A stretch of 64,000 bases of DNA from Paenibacillus sp. Root52 (GCF_001426865.1 NZ_LMFO01000006.1:83405-147404), one strand, 5' to 3'. Positions 34,990-44,593 are shown, counted from the stretch's first letter. Made by a program: numbers and translations. The notes: generated by a model not told the origin, from the sequence alone.

Positions 34990-36090
34990 TTACTTGTGGG
35001 GAATTCCGCCTATTTTCTTGTCTACCTGTTCACCTTTTTGCTTGCGGTATTCGCGGGGCGAGACACCTGTCATTTGTTTGAATACCGTCGTGAAATAACT
35101 GGAATTATCAAACCCCGTTTGTTCGGCGATGTCCGCCATGCTCTGCCGGGTACGGTGAAGCAGCAGCTTTGCTTTCTCAATTCGGCGTCTGCTTACATAT
35201 TGGCTGAAGCCTTGTCCGGTCTCTTTTTTGAACAAATGACTTAAATAATTGGGTGTCACATGAACATGCGTGGAGACTGATTGCAACGTGCAACTTCTGA
35301 AATAATTCATCTCAACATACTGCACCACTCGTGTAATGACATGATCCTGATGTTCCTGAGTTAACCTTCTCAGCATATCCAACCACTCTTCACTCTTACA
35401 GCGAGCCCAGGCGATGACTTCCGGTACGTGATGAACCCATAACAGTGGCTCTGGACCAAATTGCTCCGTGCTACTGGAATCCTGGAGTTGAAGCTGCTGT
35501 GCCAGCAATTCTGTCATCACCTTCATAAGCATATGTACCTCTTCTTTGGCTCGTGGCAGAGTCATCTGGGACGCTTCTATTAAGAGAGCATCTATACGAT
35601 GAGTCATCGTTGCGAATTGATGGTGGAGCAATAGCGAATTCAGTTCCTCTCTCAGTCTTTCGGTTCGGTCTACTTGACTGTATTGTGCCCTGATCTGATT
35701 GTCGGACTGTTTCTGACGATATCGTTCATGTGCCTTACGTAGCACCTGACATGCTTCATCGAGGGAAAACGGCTTCAGCAGAAATTCAATCGCTCCGTAA
35801 CGGATAGCGCGCTGCGCATATTCGAATTCACGATACCCTGTCAGAATAATAATCATGATGTCGCGTCCACTCTCGTGTATACGTTCAGCCAAGTCCAGAC
35901 CGTCCATTACAGGCATGTTGATATCCGTAATAATCAGATCAGGTGTGCAATGGTCTACGACTTGTATTGCTTCTTCTCCATCTGCTGCTTCCCCAACAAC
36001 TTCCCAACCAAGGGGATTATTCCGAATCAGATGGATCAGTCCTTGACGAAATAACGTTTCATCATCCACTACAAGCAAACGTCCATTCAC
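34990..36090 (-). CDS. YesN-type response regulator with AraC-family DNA-binding domain
   Basis: 366 aa, GTG start 8 nt after GAGGAG. The receiver has VVDDE (D9, D10), phospho-acceptor Asp56 in IITDINMPVMDG, and ILLKPF-type lysine in EFLLKPFSLDE. A central helical region follows, and the C-terminal double HTH (HVTPNYLSHLFKKETGQGFSQYVSRRRIEKAKLLLHRTRQSMADIAEQTGFDNSSYFTTVFKQMTGVSPREYRKQ; about 265-350) is intact. The gene starts 5 bp after its kinase. It probably activates the importer operon just downstream. Confidence 0.92.
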   Translation of the reverse strand: MNGRLLVVDDETLFRQGLIHLIRNNPLGWEVVGEAADGEEAIQVVDHCTPDLIITDINMPVMDGLDLAERIHESGRDIMIIILTGYREFEYAQRAIRYGAIEFLLKPFSLDEACQVLRKAHERYRQKQSDNQIRAQYSQVDRTERLREELNSLLLHHQFATMTHRIDALLIEASQMTLPRAKEEVHMLMKVMTELLAQQLQLQDSSSTEQFGPEPLLWVHHVPEVIAWARCKSEEWLDMLRRLTQEHQDHVITRVVQYVEMNYFRSCTLQSVSTHVHVTPNYLSHLFKKETGQGFSQYVSRRRIEKAKLLLHRTRQSMADIAEQTGFDNSSYFTTVFKQMTGVSPREYRKQKGEQVDKKIGGIPHK

Positions 36091-36095
36091 AGAAC

Positions 36096-37922
36096 CTACT
36101 CCTCTCTGTTATCTGAATGTTCTGAACGAGAATTCTCACCTAACTGATAAGGTAAGCAAAGCCGTACAAGAGTGCCTTCATTTACCTTCGACTCGATCTG
36201 CACACCATAGGGCTCGCCATGAATCAGTTCAATTCTTCGAAGAACGCTCTGCATCCCTATATGTTGACGCTTCTCATCCGCAGGTGCCATGGGTTCCATA
36301 ATGCGCTCTATCACCGATGTGTTCATGCCGCAGCCATTATCCGAGACTTCTATGATAAGCATGTCTGGTAGCACATTCTGTCCATCTTGGTGTGAGCAAC
36401 GAATATCCAGATGACGGTTATCTCTCTTGTCTGCAAACGCATGAACAAACACATTCTCCACGATCGGTTGAAGCAGCAAGCGAATCACCTGGCAACGGAG
36501 CAATTCTGGAGGAACGGAAATTTCAATCGACAACGCTTCCTGGTAACGTGCTTGCTGAATCTGCAAGTAATGTTCGATCTGGTTCATCTCGTCTTGTAAA
36601 GTCGTTAACCGCTGTACAGGTTCAAGCGTATATTGCAGCATTTCGGACAAGGCAGTGACCAGGCGAGCTGATTTCTCGTCACCAAGCATATAGAATTTCC
36701 AGAAAAACATACTGAGTGTGTTATACAAAAAGTGAGGGTTTAGTTGTGCTTGAATTGCTTTGAGTTCCGCTTCTTTCTCACTGAGCTCCCGCTCGTACAC
36801 TTCATGGATCAGTGTGTCAATCCGGGAAGCCATCGCATTGAATCGTTCACCGATGAAACCTAGCTCATCCCGGGTCTCAATCTGTACCCGTGTATTGAAC
36901 TGTCCATCACGCACTCTTTTCATCGCATTGACTATACTCGCCAGCGGACGCAACAACCTACCACTAATGATTGTGATAATAAGCCAGGAGCATACTATGC
37001 TAGCAACCGCAGAGAAGACAGCGACTTTTACGATGATCTTACCTTTATTCTGAATCTGAGCTAGTGATACTTTGCTGACCAAGGTGAAATTAGCCTTGTC
37101 TGAAGTTTGTTTGGTATACAAATGTGTCGTGCCCTGTTCATCTCTAATCTCGGTTGCCCCTATACTCAACTCCTTTAAGGGTGGTGGATCAGCATCCTGA
37201 TTATGAAAAGCATATAGAAGCTCACCATTGGTGTCGAATAGATACACCGCAACTTCATCATTTAGCCGAAGATCTTTGAGATACGATTCAAACAGCGAGG
37301 TGTTAAACAGAATTAACATCACACCATACGTCTCCAGATCAACAGAGCGCATTAATCGTCCTGCTAAGATCCAATTGGTCTTCTCTTCCTGTATAAACGC
37401 ATCCGAATCCAGACGATTCCAAACATATTCGCCGCCTGTTCCTTCTAATCTATGAACCATCTCTGCCAAATAGGAGGGATTCATCTGTTGAAATGAGCCC
37501 GCAAAAGCTCCAAGACTAAAGACGTTCTCTTTCAAATCATAAATACGAAGACCCATAATCTCAGGTGCATCCAAGCGTACCTGGTACAATTGATCATCCA
37601 ATTCATCTTCCAGCTTCATCTGATCATAGGAGGAGATGCCTGCTTCTTGTGCCTTAATGGCATTTTTGACGGAGGGATTCAGGGTGATATAATCGGTGAC
37701 TTTGTACATATCATTGACCCGGGAATCTAGACGTGCAAGGATCTGTTCTGCGGTAAGGCTGTACTGGCGACTCACTTCTTCGTTAAAAAGGTCGATATGT
37801 ATGCGATAGGTGATCAGCCCCGTAATTCCTGAGATGACTACTGTGGCCGCCGACAAAAACAATATGAGTTTCGTTTTGAATTTAAAGCGTTTACAAATAT
37901 GATTCCACCACTTCACATACAC
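36096..37922 (-). CDS. YesM-type sensor histidine kinase
   Basis: 608 aa. TM1 (about 17-42) and TM2 (about 300-325) flank a large extracytoplasmic dCache-like sensor. Next come HAMP (LRPLASIVNAMKRVRDGQFNTRV), a coiled linker, the His_kinase box AIQAQLNPHFLYNTLSMFFW and the ATPase boxes VRLLLQPIVENVFVHA, VSDNGCGMN and IGMQSVLRRIELIHG. All are typical of YesM kinases that sense extracellular sugars with a partner binding protein. The start is GTG 37922; a GTG two codons later has equally good spacing. It is encoded directly before its regulator. Confidence 0.92.
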   Translation of the reverse strand: MYVKWWNHICKRFKFKTKLILFLSAATVVISGITGLITYRIHIDLFNEEVSRQYSLTAEQILARLDSRVNDMYKVTDYITLNPSVKNAIKAQEAGISSYDQMKLEDELDDQLYQVRLDAPEIMGLRIYDLKENVFSLGAFAGSFQQMNPSYLAEMVHRLEGTGGEYVWNRLDSDAFIQEEKTNWILAGRLMRSVDLETYGVMLILFNTSLFESYLKDLRLNDEVAVYLFDTNGELLYAFHNQDADPPPLKELSIGATEIRDEQGTTHLYTKQTSDKANFTLVSKVSLAQIQNKGKIIVKVAVFSAVASIVCSWLIITIISGRLLRPLASIVNAMKRVRDGQFNTRVQIETRDELGFIGERFNAMASRIDTLIHEVYERELSEKEAELKAIQAQLNPHFLYNTLSMFFWKFYMLGDEKSARLVTALSEMLQYTLEPVQRLTTLQDEMNQIEHYLQIQQARYQEALSIEISVPPELLRCQVIRLLLQPIVENVFVHAFADKRDNRHLDIRCSHQDGQNVLPDMLIIEVSDNGCGMNTSVIERIMEPMAPADEKRQHIGMQSVLRRIELIHGEPYGVQIESKVNEGTLVRLCLPYQLGENSRSEHSDNREE

Positions 37923-37985
37923 TCACCTCACTCTTACTTCCTTACCAGTTTCTTGTAAAAACATATCATACCCCTATGTGAAAAA

Positions 37986-38028
37986 ACAGAAAAACTCTGA
38001 CAACCACAGAAGCGGCAATCAGAGTTTG
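37986..38028 (-). terminator. Terminator after the lipoprotein gene at 38112
   Basis: AAACTCTGATTGCC / GG.TGTCAGAGTTTTT-like arms with a T-run on the minus strand. It separates the lipoprotein from the yesMN-type genes. Confidence 0.65.
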
Positions 38029-38111
38029 AACACATTTGAATCCGTTGCATATTGCAAATGAAGGAATGAAATTGTACAACCAGACCAGACTTGCTCTTGG
38101 TCAAGCTGTCA

Positions 38112-38993
38112 TTATTCCCCGTAAATTTCCTTGATTCGCTCTTCCTTGTTCGTAGACAACAAGACATTCAGGAATCCCATCGCATTGTTTGCCTCTGTTC
38201 TCGCTGCTTTGTACGCTTCGGCAAATGCTGCTTCATCCTGCGTAGGATCGAGCTCTGCTAGTTTGCCCCATGAGGTACGAGCCTTGTCATACAACGTGGT
38301 CAGTGTGATGTCATCCGTCGTTTGTGCAACAGGTGCCATCGACTCAAACTCGGAGGACTGTTGGAAGAAACGCAATGTATTAACAAAGGATGGAGCACTA
38401 TAATCCTTGTTATTCATCGTATCCTCGGTAATTAACAGACCTTCTCGAGCAATAAACAGCGTTTTGACCATAGCACGCTCCAGGTTAGTCGCTTCCCCCC
38501 ACGTTATGTAGGATACATCAGGTGCTTGAGTTGTCGTAAAGAAAGGAAACGCATCATCAATCAATTGCTGTGAATCCGCATGAATTGGAGTGCCCGTATT
38601 CAGATCAACTACAGCATCACTGTAGTTGGCAATGTTCACGTTCTTGGAATCTTTCTCACTTACACGGCGCACCGGGTGGTCATCTAACGGAATGCGGATA
38701 TATCCTACGTTGTCCGCATACTTCTCAACGAGTTCATCCATCGTTGAATCAAGACCGATCTGCCCCTCTTTTACAGAAGAATCTGGCTCGCTTGTGTTGG
38801 AATCAGATGAAGTGTCGGCATCCGAACTAGCTGCTGTCTGATCTGCTGGCTTTTCAGTTGCGGCCGTTACTTGAGTGGAGTCCTGTGTCGGCTCCGCCGT
38901 CTTCGCTTCCTTTGCTCCTCCGCCACAGGCGGTCAACACAGCCGCCAAGCTAAACAATGCAACGAACATTTTAATTGAACGATTCCAATTCAT
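38112..38993 (-). CDS. Lipoprotein with Ser/Thr/Asp-rich linker, unknown function
   Basis: 293 aa. Lipobox LTAC with Cys23 is followed by an ~75-residue Ser/Thr/Asp/Glu linker (TQDSTQVTAATEKPADQTAASSDADTSS region) and a helical domain of about 190 residues (LDSTMDELVEKYADNVGYIRIP, NLERAMVKTLFIAREGLLITEDTMNNKDY, KARTSWGKLAELDPTQDEAAFAEAYKAARTEANNAMGFLNVLL). No recognised family. It is monocistronic, with its own terminator. Confidence 0.75.
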   Translation of the reverse strand: MNWNRSIKMFVALFSLAAVLTACGGGAKEAKTAEPTQDSTQVTAATEKPADQTAASSDADTSSDSNTSEPDSSVKEGQIGLDSTMDELVEKYADNVGYIRIPLDDHPVRRVSEKDSKNVNIANYSDAVVDLNTGTPIHADSQQLIDDAFPFFTTTQAPDVSYITWGEATNLERAMVKTLFIAREGLLITEDTMNNKDYSAPSFVNTLRFFQQSSEFESMAPVAQTTDDITLTTLYDKARTSWGKLAELDPTQDEAAFAEAYKAARTEANNAMGFLNVLLSTNKEERIKEIYGE

Positions 38994-39243
38994 TGTGTGA
39001 TCTTCCCCTTATCTTGTGATTGTCTCTGAGATTCATTAACCTGTACATCAAAGAATGAATAGAACTTCCGAACGCAATCCATTCATATGGATTGATTACA
39101 TAGCTCACAAATTTGATTCACATAACATGCATAGTTCACAATTACATATGGTTTGTATTTTAGCATAAGTTAAATCTTGGGTGTATACGTCGATATACCT
39201 GTGCCATGTGGGTCTTCAACTCCCCTATCAATATCGCGCCGAC
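38994..39243. other. Intergenic region, no gene seen
   Basis: AT-rich flank upstream of the lipoprotein gene, with repeated TTCACA/CACAAATT words but no clear operator. No supported frame. Confidence 0.4.
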
Positions 39244-39284
39244 AAATAAAGAAACACCGTTATCTAGTAGAAGACAACGGTGTT
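39244..39284 (-). terminator. Terminator of the NERD-domain gene
   Basis: AACACCGTT ... AACGGTGTT arms followed on the minus strand by TCTTTATTTG. Confidence 0.7.
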
Positions 39285-39350
39285 CATGAATGCTGATTGA
39301 ATTGAGGTCAATCACTTGTTACTTGTACAACTTATACAGAGGGCTCGAGT

Positions 39351-40076
39351 CTACTTAATCCCTTTCGCCTTCTCCATATGTTCTGCTCGAATCTGAGAGT
39401 CTGTCGAATTCGCGGAGGATAACATCTCATAGATGGCTTGAATGTCCTGCTCCTTGTACACCGTCTCCGGGACTTCTGACTCAAGTTTCTCTGTCTTACG
39501 CAGAATCGTCTCTACGAGTTCATGATCATAGATGATCAGTTCATCCGATTGAACATAGCGAACAGCAGGATCGACGCTGATTCGGCAACGATTGGTGAAC
39601 GTCACCATGGAGATCATGCGAACCCTTTTGTAATCCCCTAGATGTGCTTGAATGGCCTCCACATGTCCGCGATGCTGCATTAACGGATTGTACATCTTAA
39701 TTCGGCTGCTGCTGACCGTCCAATTAGCCTCTCTTCTTCCCCCCCGAATCTCTCCTGTGGTTAAATTACGAGTCTCAATGACGAAAATCCCTCTTGGCCC
39801 GATGACCACATGATCAATCTGCGAGTAACCTGAGCGCGATTTGGGATTGGTTACAAGTAAATCATGCAAACATTTGTACTCTGAAGGAAGACGGTACAGC
39901 TGCTCCGCCGTACTTGGTTCCTCTGGTTGCTGGGTCCAGTCCCCTTCCGTTTTGCGACGACTACGAGCCATCCGTGTCCGACTTGGGATTGTCGCAGACA
40001 TCGGCGGGGCTGAAGCAGTAATCGAGTTTGCTAGCTCTGGCTGTGACTTGAACAGAGACATTATTTTTTTGAACAT
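39351..40076 (-). CDS. NERD (nuclease-related) domain protein
   Basis: 241 aa from ATG 40076, 7 nt after GGAG. A basic, disordered N-terminus (about 1-60, SRTRMARSRRKTEGD) is followed by a NERD domain (about 65-185). Family wording includes SGYSQIDHVVIGPRGIFVIETRNLTTGEIRGG, in which Asp (IDHVV) and Glu (VIETR) are the nuclease-like acidic residues; the usual Lys after Glu is Arg here. NERD proteins are predicted restriction-fold nucleases of uncertain biological role. No signal peptide. Monocistronic. Confidence 0.82.
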   Translation of the reverse strand: MFKKIMSLFKSQPELANSITASAPPMSATIPSRTRMARSRRKTEGDWTQQPEEPSTAEQLYRLPSEYKCLHDLLVTNPKSRSGYSQIDHVVIGPRGIFVIETRNLTTGEIRGGRREANWTVSSSRIKMYNPLMQHRGHVEAIQAHLGDYKRVRMISMVTFTNRCRISVDPAVRYVQSDELIIYDHELVETILRKTEKLESEVPETVYKEQDIQAIYEMLSSANSTDSQIRAEHMEKAKGIK

Positions 40077-40082
40077 GGGCAA

Positions 40083-40422
40083 GCTCCGTTCGATTTAGTG
40101 TAGGTTTACGGGTCTTTGCGGGAAGCGGAACAATATCCAAGGAAGAATGATGAACTTGATTATGTAAACTTCTATTACTTATGTCGGATAAAAAGCAGGA
40201 GAATTAAAGGGATATACGCCAAAAATTCAAGATTCACTTCCATTATACATGGATATTTAACCAATACTGTGACTTTAGACGCATAAATATGAGGGGATTT
40301 TGTAAGAAAAACTTGTATCGACGTACTTCAAAGAAGACGGATCGTGTTTAACTGAAGCTTTTCTTACGATAATTGAATGGTTCAGTTCCGCTCCGCTGAG
40401 AAACGTATAAATTCCATTATCT
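40083..40422. other. Intergenic region, no gene seen
   Basis: 340 bp between convergent or tandem minus genes. Short open frames here lack ribosome sites and family resemblance. Confidence 0.4.
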
Positions 40423-40476
40423 AAAAAAGGCCGTGTGCCTTTCTCCAATCGGAAGAAAAAAGAACACACGACCTTT
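40423..40476 (-). terminator. Terminator of the beta-hydroxyacid dehydrogenase gene
   Basis: AAAGG.CGTGTG / CACACG.CCTTT arms with six T on the minus strand. Confidence 0.8.
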
Positions 40477-40501
40477 GTCATCATCGTAACTATGATCGTT
40501 A

Positions 40502-41392
40502 TTATGCTTGAAGATAATATGTGTAGAGGACTTGCGTACCTTTCTCATCGAATCCATTCTGGGCAATCTCTTGGTACAGCGACTCTGCCAGTGCTAACCC
40601 TGGTGTCTTCATGCCCATGGCTTTCGCCGATTCTAAGGCAATTCCCATGTCTTTAATAAAATGTTTCACATAGAATCCTGGCTCGAAATCACCAGCGATC
40701 ATCCGCGGTCCGAGATTACTAAGCGACCAACTGCCGGCTGCACCGGTGGCAATGCTCTTCAGCACACTCTCCGCGTCCAATCCCGAAGTCTTCGCGTAGG
40801 CGAGTGCTTCGCATACACCCATCATGCCGGAAGCAATCGCAATCTGGTTGCACATTTTAGTATGTTGACCAGCTCCGGCTTTGCCTTGCAATACGATATT
40901 TGTACCCATCTGCTCAAACAGAGGACGAACAGCCTCGAATGCCTCTGAAGATCCACCAACCATAATGGAGAGCTTACCATCACGAGCGCCAATGTCGCCG
41001 CCTGATACAGGTGCATCCAGAGCATGCAGCCCTTTCGCCTCAGCCGCTTCATAGATCCGAGCAGCCAGCAATGGGCTAGATGTAGTCATATCGATCAAGT
41101 ACGAGCCCAGTTTGGCATTCGCCACTAATCCGTCCTCGCCAAGATAGATTTCTTCCACGTCTTTCGGATAGCCAACCATGGTGATAACTACATCACAGGC
41201 AGCAGCGAGTTTGGCAGGTGAATCATGCCATACCGCACCTTCCTTTACCAAAGCTTCTGCTTTGGCTGCCGTTCGGGTATAGACATGTAACGGATAGCCT
41301 GCTTGCTGGATATGCCCTGCCATGCTTTTGCCCATCACACCTGTTCCAATAAAGCCAACATGTACTTCTCCTGGTACCTTAGATCGTGCCAT
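40502..41392 (-). CDS. NAD(P)-dependent beta-hydroxyacid dehydrogenase (3-hydroxyisobutyrate / tartronate semialdehyde reductase family)
   Basis: 296 aa. The Rossmann motif is VGFIGTGVMGKSMAGHI (about 12-28). The substrate-binding signature DAPVSGGDIGARDGKLSIMVGG is about 128-149, and the catalytic Lys lies in GAGQHTKMCNQIAIASGMMGVCEAL (about 178-202). The C-terminal helical domain ends in LAESLYQEIAQNGFDEKGTQVLYTYYLQA. It reduces or oxidises a 3-hydroxyacid in the cytoplasm. Members include 3-hydroxyisobutyrate dehydrogenase and GarR/GlxR, and sequence alone does not separate them. Single-gene unit with GGAGG ribosome site and terminator. Confidence 0.9.
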   Translation of the reverse strand: MARSKVPGEVHVGFIGTGVMGKSMAGHIQQAGYPLHVYTRTAAKAEALVKEGAVWHDSPAKLAAACDVVITMVGYPKDVEEIYLGEDGLVANAKLGSYLIDMTTSSPLLAARIYEAAEAKGLHALDAPVSGGDIGARDGKLSIMVGGSSEAFEAVRPLFEQMGTNIVLQGKAGAGQHTKMCNQIAIASGMMGVCEALAYAKTSGLDAESVLKSIATGAAGSWSLSNLGPRMIAGDFEPGFYVKHFIKDMGIALESAKAMGMKTPGLALAESLYQEIAQNGFDEKGTQVLYTYYLQA

Positions 41393-41617
41393 CGTAGGTT
41401 TCCTCCCTTAACGATCTCTATTTCTTCTAGTGCTATCTCAAGGATAGTGATACGTTTAATGTTAATCCTTTCCGACGGGTTCGTCCATCTCGATTGCAGC
41501 TTTCTATGAAAAATCCTAAAAAATAACCATTTATATAGATGGAGCTATAACGTTGACAACGACGTGCCGATGATTCAGCTCCGAGCGATAGCTCGCTTGA
41601 ATCTTCTTAGATGCGCC

Positions 41618-42205
41618 CTAAATCTCGGCATCTCCATACGTATAGATTGTAGCTCCATTTTCATTTAATCCAACCATGTTTAACTTCAATTCTGTTAAGG
41701 GTTCTGTAAGGATAACGTACCAGAGCCTGTCCTCGTTCGCTAAAGGGGCAATGTTCGCTTCAATTGGAGCTGAGGCAGAGGCTGTATCATAGCTTAGTTT
41801 CAACTGAGTGATGCTCGGATCGTGAATGGTTCCATACAGGATGGTGTTATAGTCCTTATCCGACCACTGTAATGCCGAGATATGGGTATTTACCCTTTCG
41901 CTAGGGTCGTCATAGAGAGAACCTCCAGTTAACCTTAACTCAGAGGACCATCGTTTCTGTTGTGCAAAAGCAAGGGAAAGTCCCTCTGTAGCATAGTTAT
42001 CATAAAAAACGAGTTGAGTTCTGGAATCAATATCTGCCACAACCTTCACTTGTTCCGGCTGAATGTTATATTCGTTAAGCATGGTATGCAAATCTCTGGA
42101 AAAACCATATGTATTCGGTAGTAGCAATAGCATTGCAACAAATAGCGCGGCAACGAACAAACCTATTCGTATTCCACGTTTCTTTCTATTTTGAGGCATA
42201 TTCAT
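41618..42205 (-). CDS. Membrane-anchored protein, unknown function
   Basis: 195 aa, ATG 6 nt after AAGGGGAG. A basic N-terminus (NRKKRGIR) and one TM helix (about 13-32, IGLFVAALFVAMLLLLPNTYG) precede an extracytoplasmic domain (YNIQPEQVKVVADIDSRTQLVFYDNYATEGLSLAFAQQKRW, and LTEPLTELKLNMVGLNENGATIYTYGD at the end). It follows the small membrane gene at 42221 by 15 bp and is probably in one operon with it and 42619-42981. Not recognised. Confidence 0.65.
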   Translation of the reverse strand: MNMPQNRKKRGIRIGLFVAALFVAMLLLLPNTYGFSRDLHTMLNEYNIQPEQVKVVADIDSRTQLVFYDNYATEGLSLAFAQQKRWSSELRLTGGSLYDDPSERVNTHISALQWSDKDYNTILYGTIHDPSITQLKLSYDTASASAPIEANIAPLANEDRLWYVILTEPLTELKLNMVGLNENGATIYTYGDAEI

Positions 42206-42220
42206 GTGCTTCTCCCCTTG

Positions 42221-42565
42221 TTAACCCAAAAAATTTAGATACTTTCCAAATCTGTCGACTGTGAAGAATGCAATAATCCACAATAGAGGCAGTTGCATCA
42301 TCCAGTAAGGAAAGATATACCGTTCCGACCGATATGAAGCCCATCCTCCGATGATTGCTGCGATCACACTAATTGGATATGACATTAAAATCTTGAACAG
42401 CAAGTCCGATGCAACTTGAAATTCTAGTGACGTTGGCGCAGCGAAAGACATTCCCATGGCAAATGCAACGAGCGGCCATGCTAGCAACGTCACACCGTAT
42501 AAGAAGGTAAATACGACGATATACGTATGACTCGTTTCTTTGTTATTCAAAACTTGTTTCTTCAA
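42221..42565 (-). CDS. Small multi-TM protein, paralogue of 19748-20065
   Basis: 114 aa, TTG start 7 nt after AGGAGG. There are three to four hydrophobic segments (YIVVFTFLYGVTLLAWPLVAFAMG, LLFKILMSYPISVIAAIIGGWASY, YWMMQLPLLWIIAFFTVD). It shares the LMSYPI motif, helix spacing and size with the protein at 19748-20065. Middle gene of a minus-strand trio. Function unknown. Confidence 0.65.
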   Translation of the reverse strand: MKKQVLNNKETSHTYIVVFTFLYGVTLLAWPLVAFAMGMSFAAPTSLEFQVASDLLFKILMSYPISVIAAIIGGWASYRSERYIFPYWMMQLPLLWIIAFFTVDRFGKYLNFLG

Positions 42566-42618
42566 TTGTAGTCCTCCTCAGATGTATGCTCTATATAGTA
42601 GCGGCTAACCTACCCTGG

Positions 42619-42981
42619 TCATTTGGAATAATACAGCATCACCCGCATTCGTGTTGTGAGAATAAGCAACTGAGGCAAAAAAACGACGCACAGATAGATA
42701 ACAAGAATGATCCACACATGTGCGGCAAAATTGGCAGCAGTGGCAGATGGATCTGGACGCGCGACCAATAACCACCAGCATGGAATGGCAACGAACCAGG
42801 TCAGCCCTGTCGAGATAAGCATTTCCTTCACACCTGCCCATGCCATACAAAACAGAATAAGTATAAGTATGGTCATAAACCAGGAGTTCATTGGCGATCC
42901 CCAAGTCATAACGCTATACCAAAAAATCGGATACAGAATCGTAATCGCCCATTTCCAGATCGGCTTCGTATATATGTTCAT
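42619..42981 (-). CDS. Four-TM membrane protein, unknown function
   Basis: 120 aa from ATG 42981 (MNIYTKPIWKWAITILY), with AAGGAG 5 nt upstream; an in-frame upstream ATG has no ribosome site. Four hydrophobic helices. It is the first gene of a trio with 42221-42565 and 41618-42205. Not recognised. Confidence 0.6.
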   Translation of the reverse strand: MNIYTKPIWKWAITILYPIFWYSVMTWGSPMNSWFMTILILILFCMAWAGVKEMLISTGLTWFVAIPCWWLLVARPDPSATAANFAAHVWIILVIYLCVVFLPQLLILTTRMRVMLYYSK

Positions 42982-43082
42982 GATGTCTCCTTGGCTCTCT
43001 CTAATAAAAGTAAAATAAAAAGGCATTATTTTCATTCTTATAGCTCATACTACCTTCAGGAAAATGTTGAAGGAGTGACAAT

Positions 43083-43619
43083 ATGCGTTTAAAAAGCATC
43101 GTTGCCGTTGGAGCAGTTCTCGCCTGCTCATCTCTGTTATGGGGATGCGGGAACGGAAATACGAATCATACCGCCGAGACCAATGACACCGTTCAATCTC
43201 AAGGCTTCGGTGATCCCAAGCGTCTAGAAGCCTCTCACCTAGAAGCCCTCGAGCGGATGGAAAAAGATCACATTCATCGCATGGTATCCCTTAGTGCAAG
43301 TACCGATGGTGATAAGGTGATGACTACACTTGAGCGCTCCAGTCAGAAACTGGAGGAGATGAGACCCCTTGCTGAGATGCTTCAATATGGCGGACATCCG
43401 GCACTTTTACAACGAATTCAAGAGATGTCGATTGACATTCAAGGCTCCAAATCCGTGGTAACTCAGATGAAAGACCATCCTAGTGATGGGAAGATCAAGC
43501 TGCAATCCGCTTCCAAATCAGATGCCTTGCATCACATCGGCAGCTTCCGTGAATATCACCAATATATGCAAAAGTATATCCAGACTCAAGATCAAGACCG
43601 TAGCCAAGAATCAAATTAA
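43083..43619 (+). CDS. Lipoprotein with helical His/Met-rich domain, unknown function
   Basis: 178 aa. RBS AAGGAGTG. Lipobox LWGC with Cys22. The mature protein is mostly helical and rich in His, Met and charged residues (LEASHLEALERMEKDHIHRMVSLSAST, MKDHPSDGK, HHIGSFREYHQYMQKYIQTQDQD). It is the only plus-strand gene between two minus-strand groups. No named family recognised. Confidence 0.7.
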   Translation: MRLKSIVAVGAVLACSSLLWGCGNGNTNHTAETNDTVQSQGFGDPKRLEASHLEALERMEKDHIHRMVSLSASTDGDKVMTTLERSSQKLEEMRPLAEMLQYGGHPALLQRIQEMSIDIQGSKSVVTQMKDHPSDGKIKLQSASKSDALHHIGSFREYHQYMQKYIQTQDQDRSQESN

Positions 43620-43717
43620 CCTATTTCCATAGAGGATAGCGAGCCACTCGGTATCAGTGCAATCGTTAGCTCGGAAAGCTTCTTTCCCTGCTACCGGTTG
43701 CTCTTTTAATAACGACA

Positions 43718-43999
43718 TCATTCTACCCATAGCGATAACCATATAAAAATGCAAAACAATACAATAGGAGTAAGTGCTCCAGTCGTAATCATAATTCCCA
43801 GTTGCGCAGGTCTCAGATTGGAGAAAGGATGATTGTCCATGTTCAGAATTTTCTTCCGCCATCTGGCGTTCCGGAGCTGTTTGATCATACGATTCAACAT
43901 CTTTCTCCGTTGCTCTTGCCCCTCAGCCTCTTCCACCAGAGCCCTTAGCTCGTTGTACATTCGTTCCTCTTCCTGATCCCATGAAGTGCTTGTACCCAT
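43718..43999 (-). CDS. Small protein with coiled-coil and C-terminal TM helix
   Basis: 93 aa, RBS GAGGGGAG. A highly charged N-terminal helix (QEEERMYNELRALVEEAEGQEQRRKMLNRMIKQL) is followed by one C-terminal hydrophobic segment (LGIMITTGALTPIVLFCIFIWLSLWV). Its size and layout suggest a tail-anchored cytoplasmic helix. Function unknown. Confidence 0.6.
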   Translation of the reverse strand: MGTSTSWDQEEERMYNELRALVEEAEGQEQRRKMLNRMIKQLRNARWRKKILNMDNHPFSNLRPAQLGIMITTGALTPIVLFCIFIWLSLWVE

Positions 44000-44155
44000 T
44001 CTGCGTTTTCTCCCCTCGTATTGAAAATAAACACAAAATTAGCCAACCTTATATAACACGATGATGCCATCTATTCATATCTACTCACAGACCCTACTTC
44101 ATCAACACTTTCAAAGTGAGGAAGTTTGCTTTTTTTTCTACATACTTACCTGCAC

Positions 44156-44362
44156 TTAAGTAGATAGCATCTCAAGCAAATGGCTCCCTGCCCACAGTAA
44201 ATAACCTGCTTGCGCCACAACAACCAGCAACGACTCCCTTTTTGTTAACGCTCTTTCTCTTCTGACCTTACGAAGATGCATCAAGTAAAACGCGTTACCC
44301 ACTAGCAACAAAAGGATTCCGATCATATTCATGTTTTGCAGAATCGGTGTCGTAATAGACAA
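44156..44362 (-). CDS. Small two-TM membrane protein, unknown function
   Basis: 68 aa from TTG 44362, which is 8 nt after AAGGAGAG; an in-frame ATG 27 codons upstream lacks a ribosome site. Two hydrophobic segments (MIGILLLLVGNAFYLMHL and LLVVVAQAGYLLWAGSHLLEML) are separated by a basic loop (RKVRRERALTKR). Confidence 0.55.
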   Translation of the reverse strand: MSITTPILQNMNMIGILLLLVGNAFYLMHLRKVRRERALTKRESLLVVVAQAGYLLWAGSHLLEMLST

Positions 44363-44565
44363 GAAACTCACTCTCCTTATCACAATGTAAAATGGATGCG
44401 ATATGCTGAACGCTGTGTATATGCTTTCTATTTTAAGCTGCAATTGCCTAAATCCTTTGAAAGGAAAGTTTACCTTTTTTACTCAGATCTCACAACCTAA
44501 AATTGGAAAATATACTCTTGCAGATTAGGCATAAGTAAGGGACTCAACAGAATCCCACTCATACG

Positions 44566-44593
44566 AAAAAAGCCCGGACACATTGTCCAGGCT
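44566..44593 (-). terminator. Terminator after the small membrane gene at 44656
   Basis: AGCC.GGACA / TGTCC.GGCT stem with six T on the minus strand. Confidence 0.8.
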
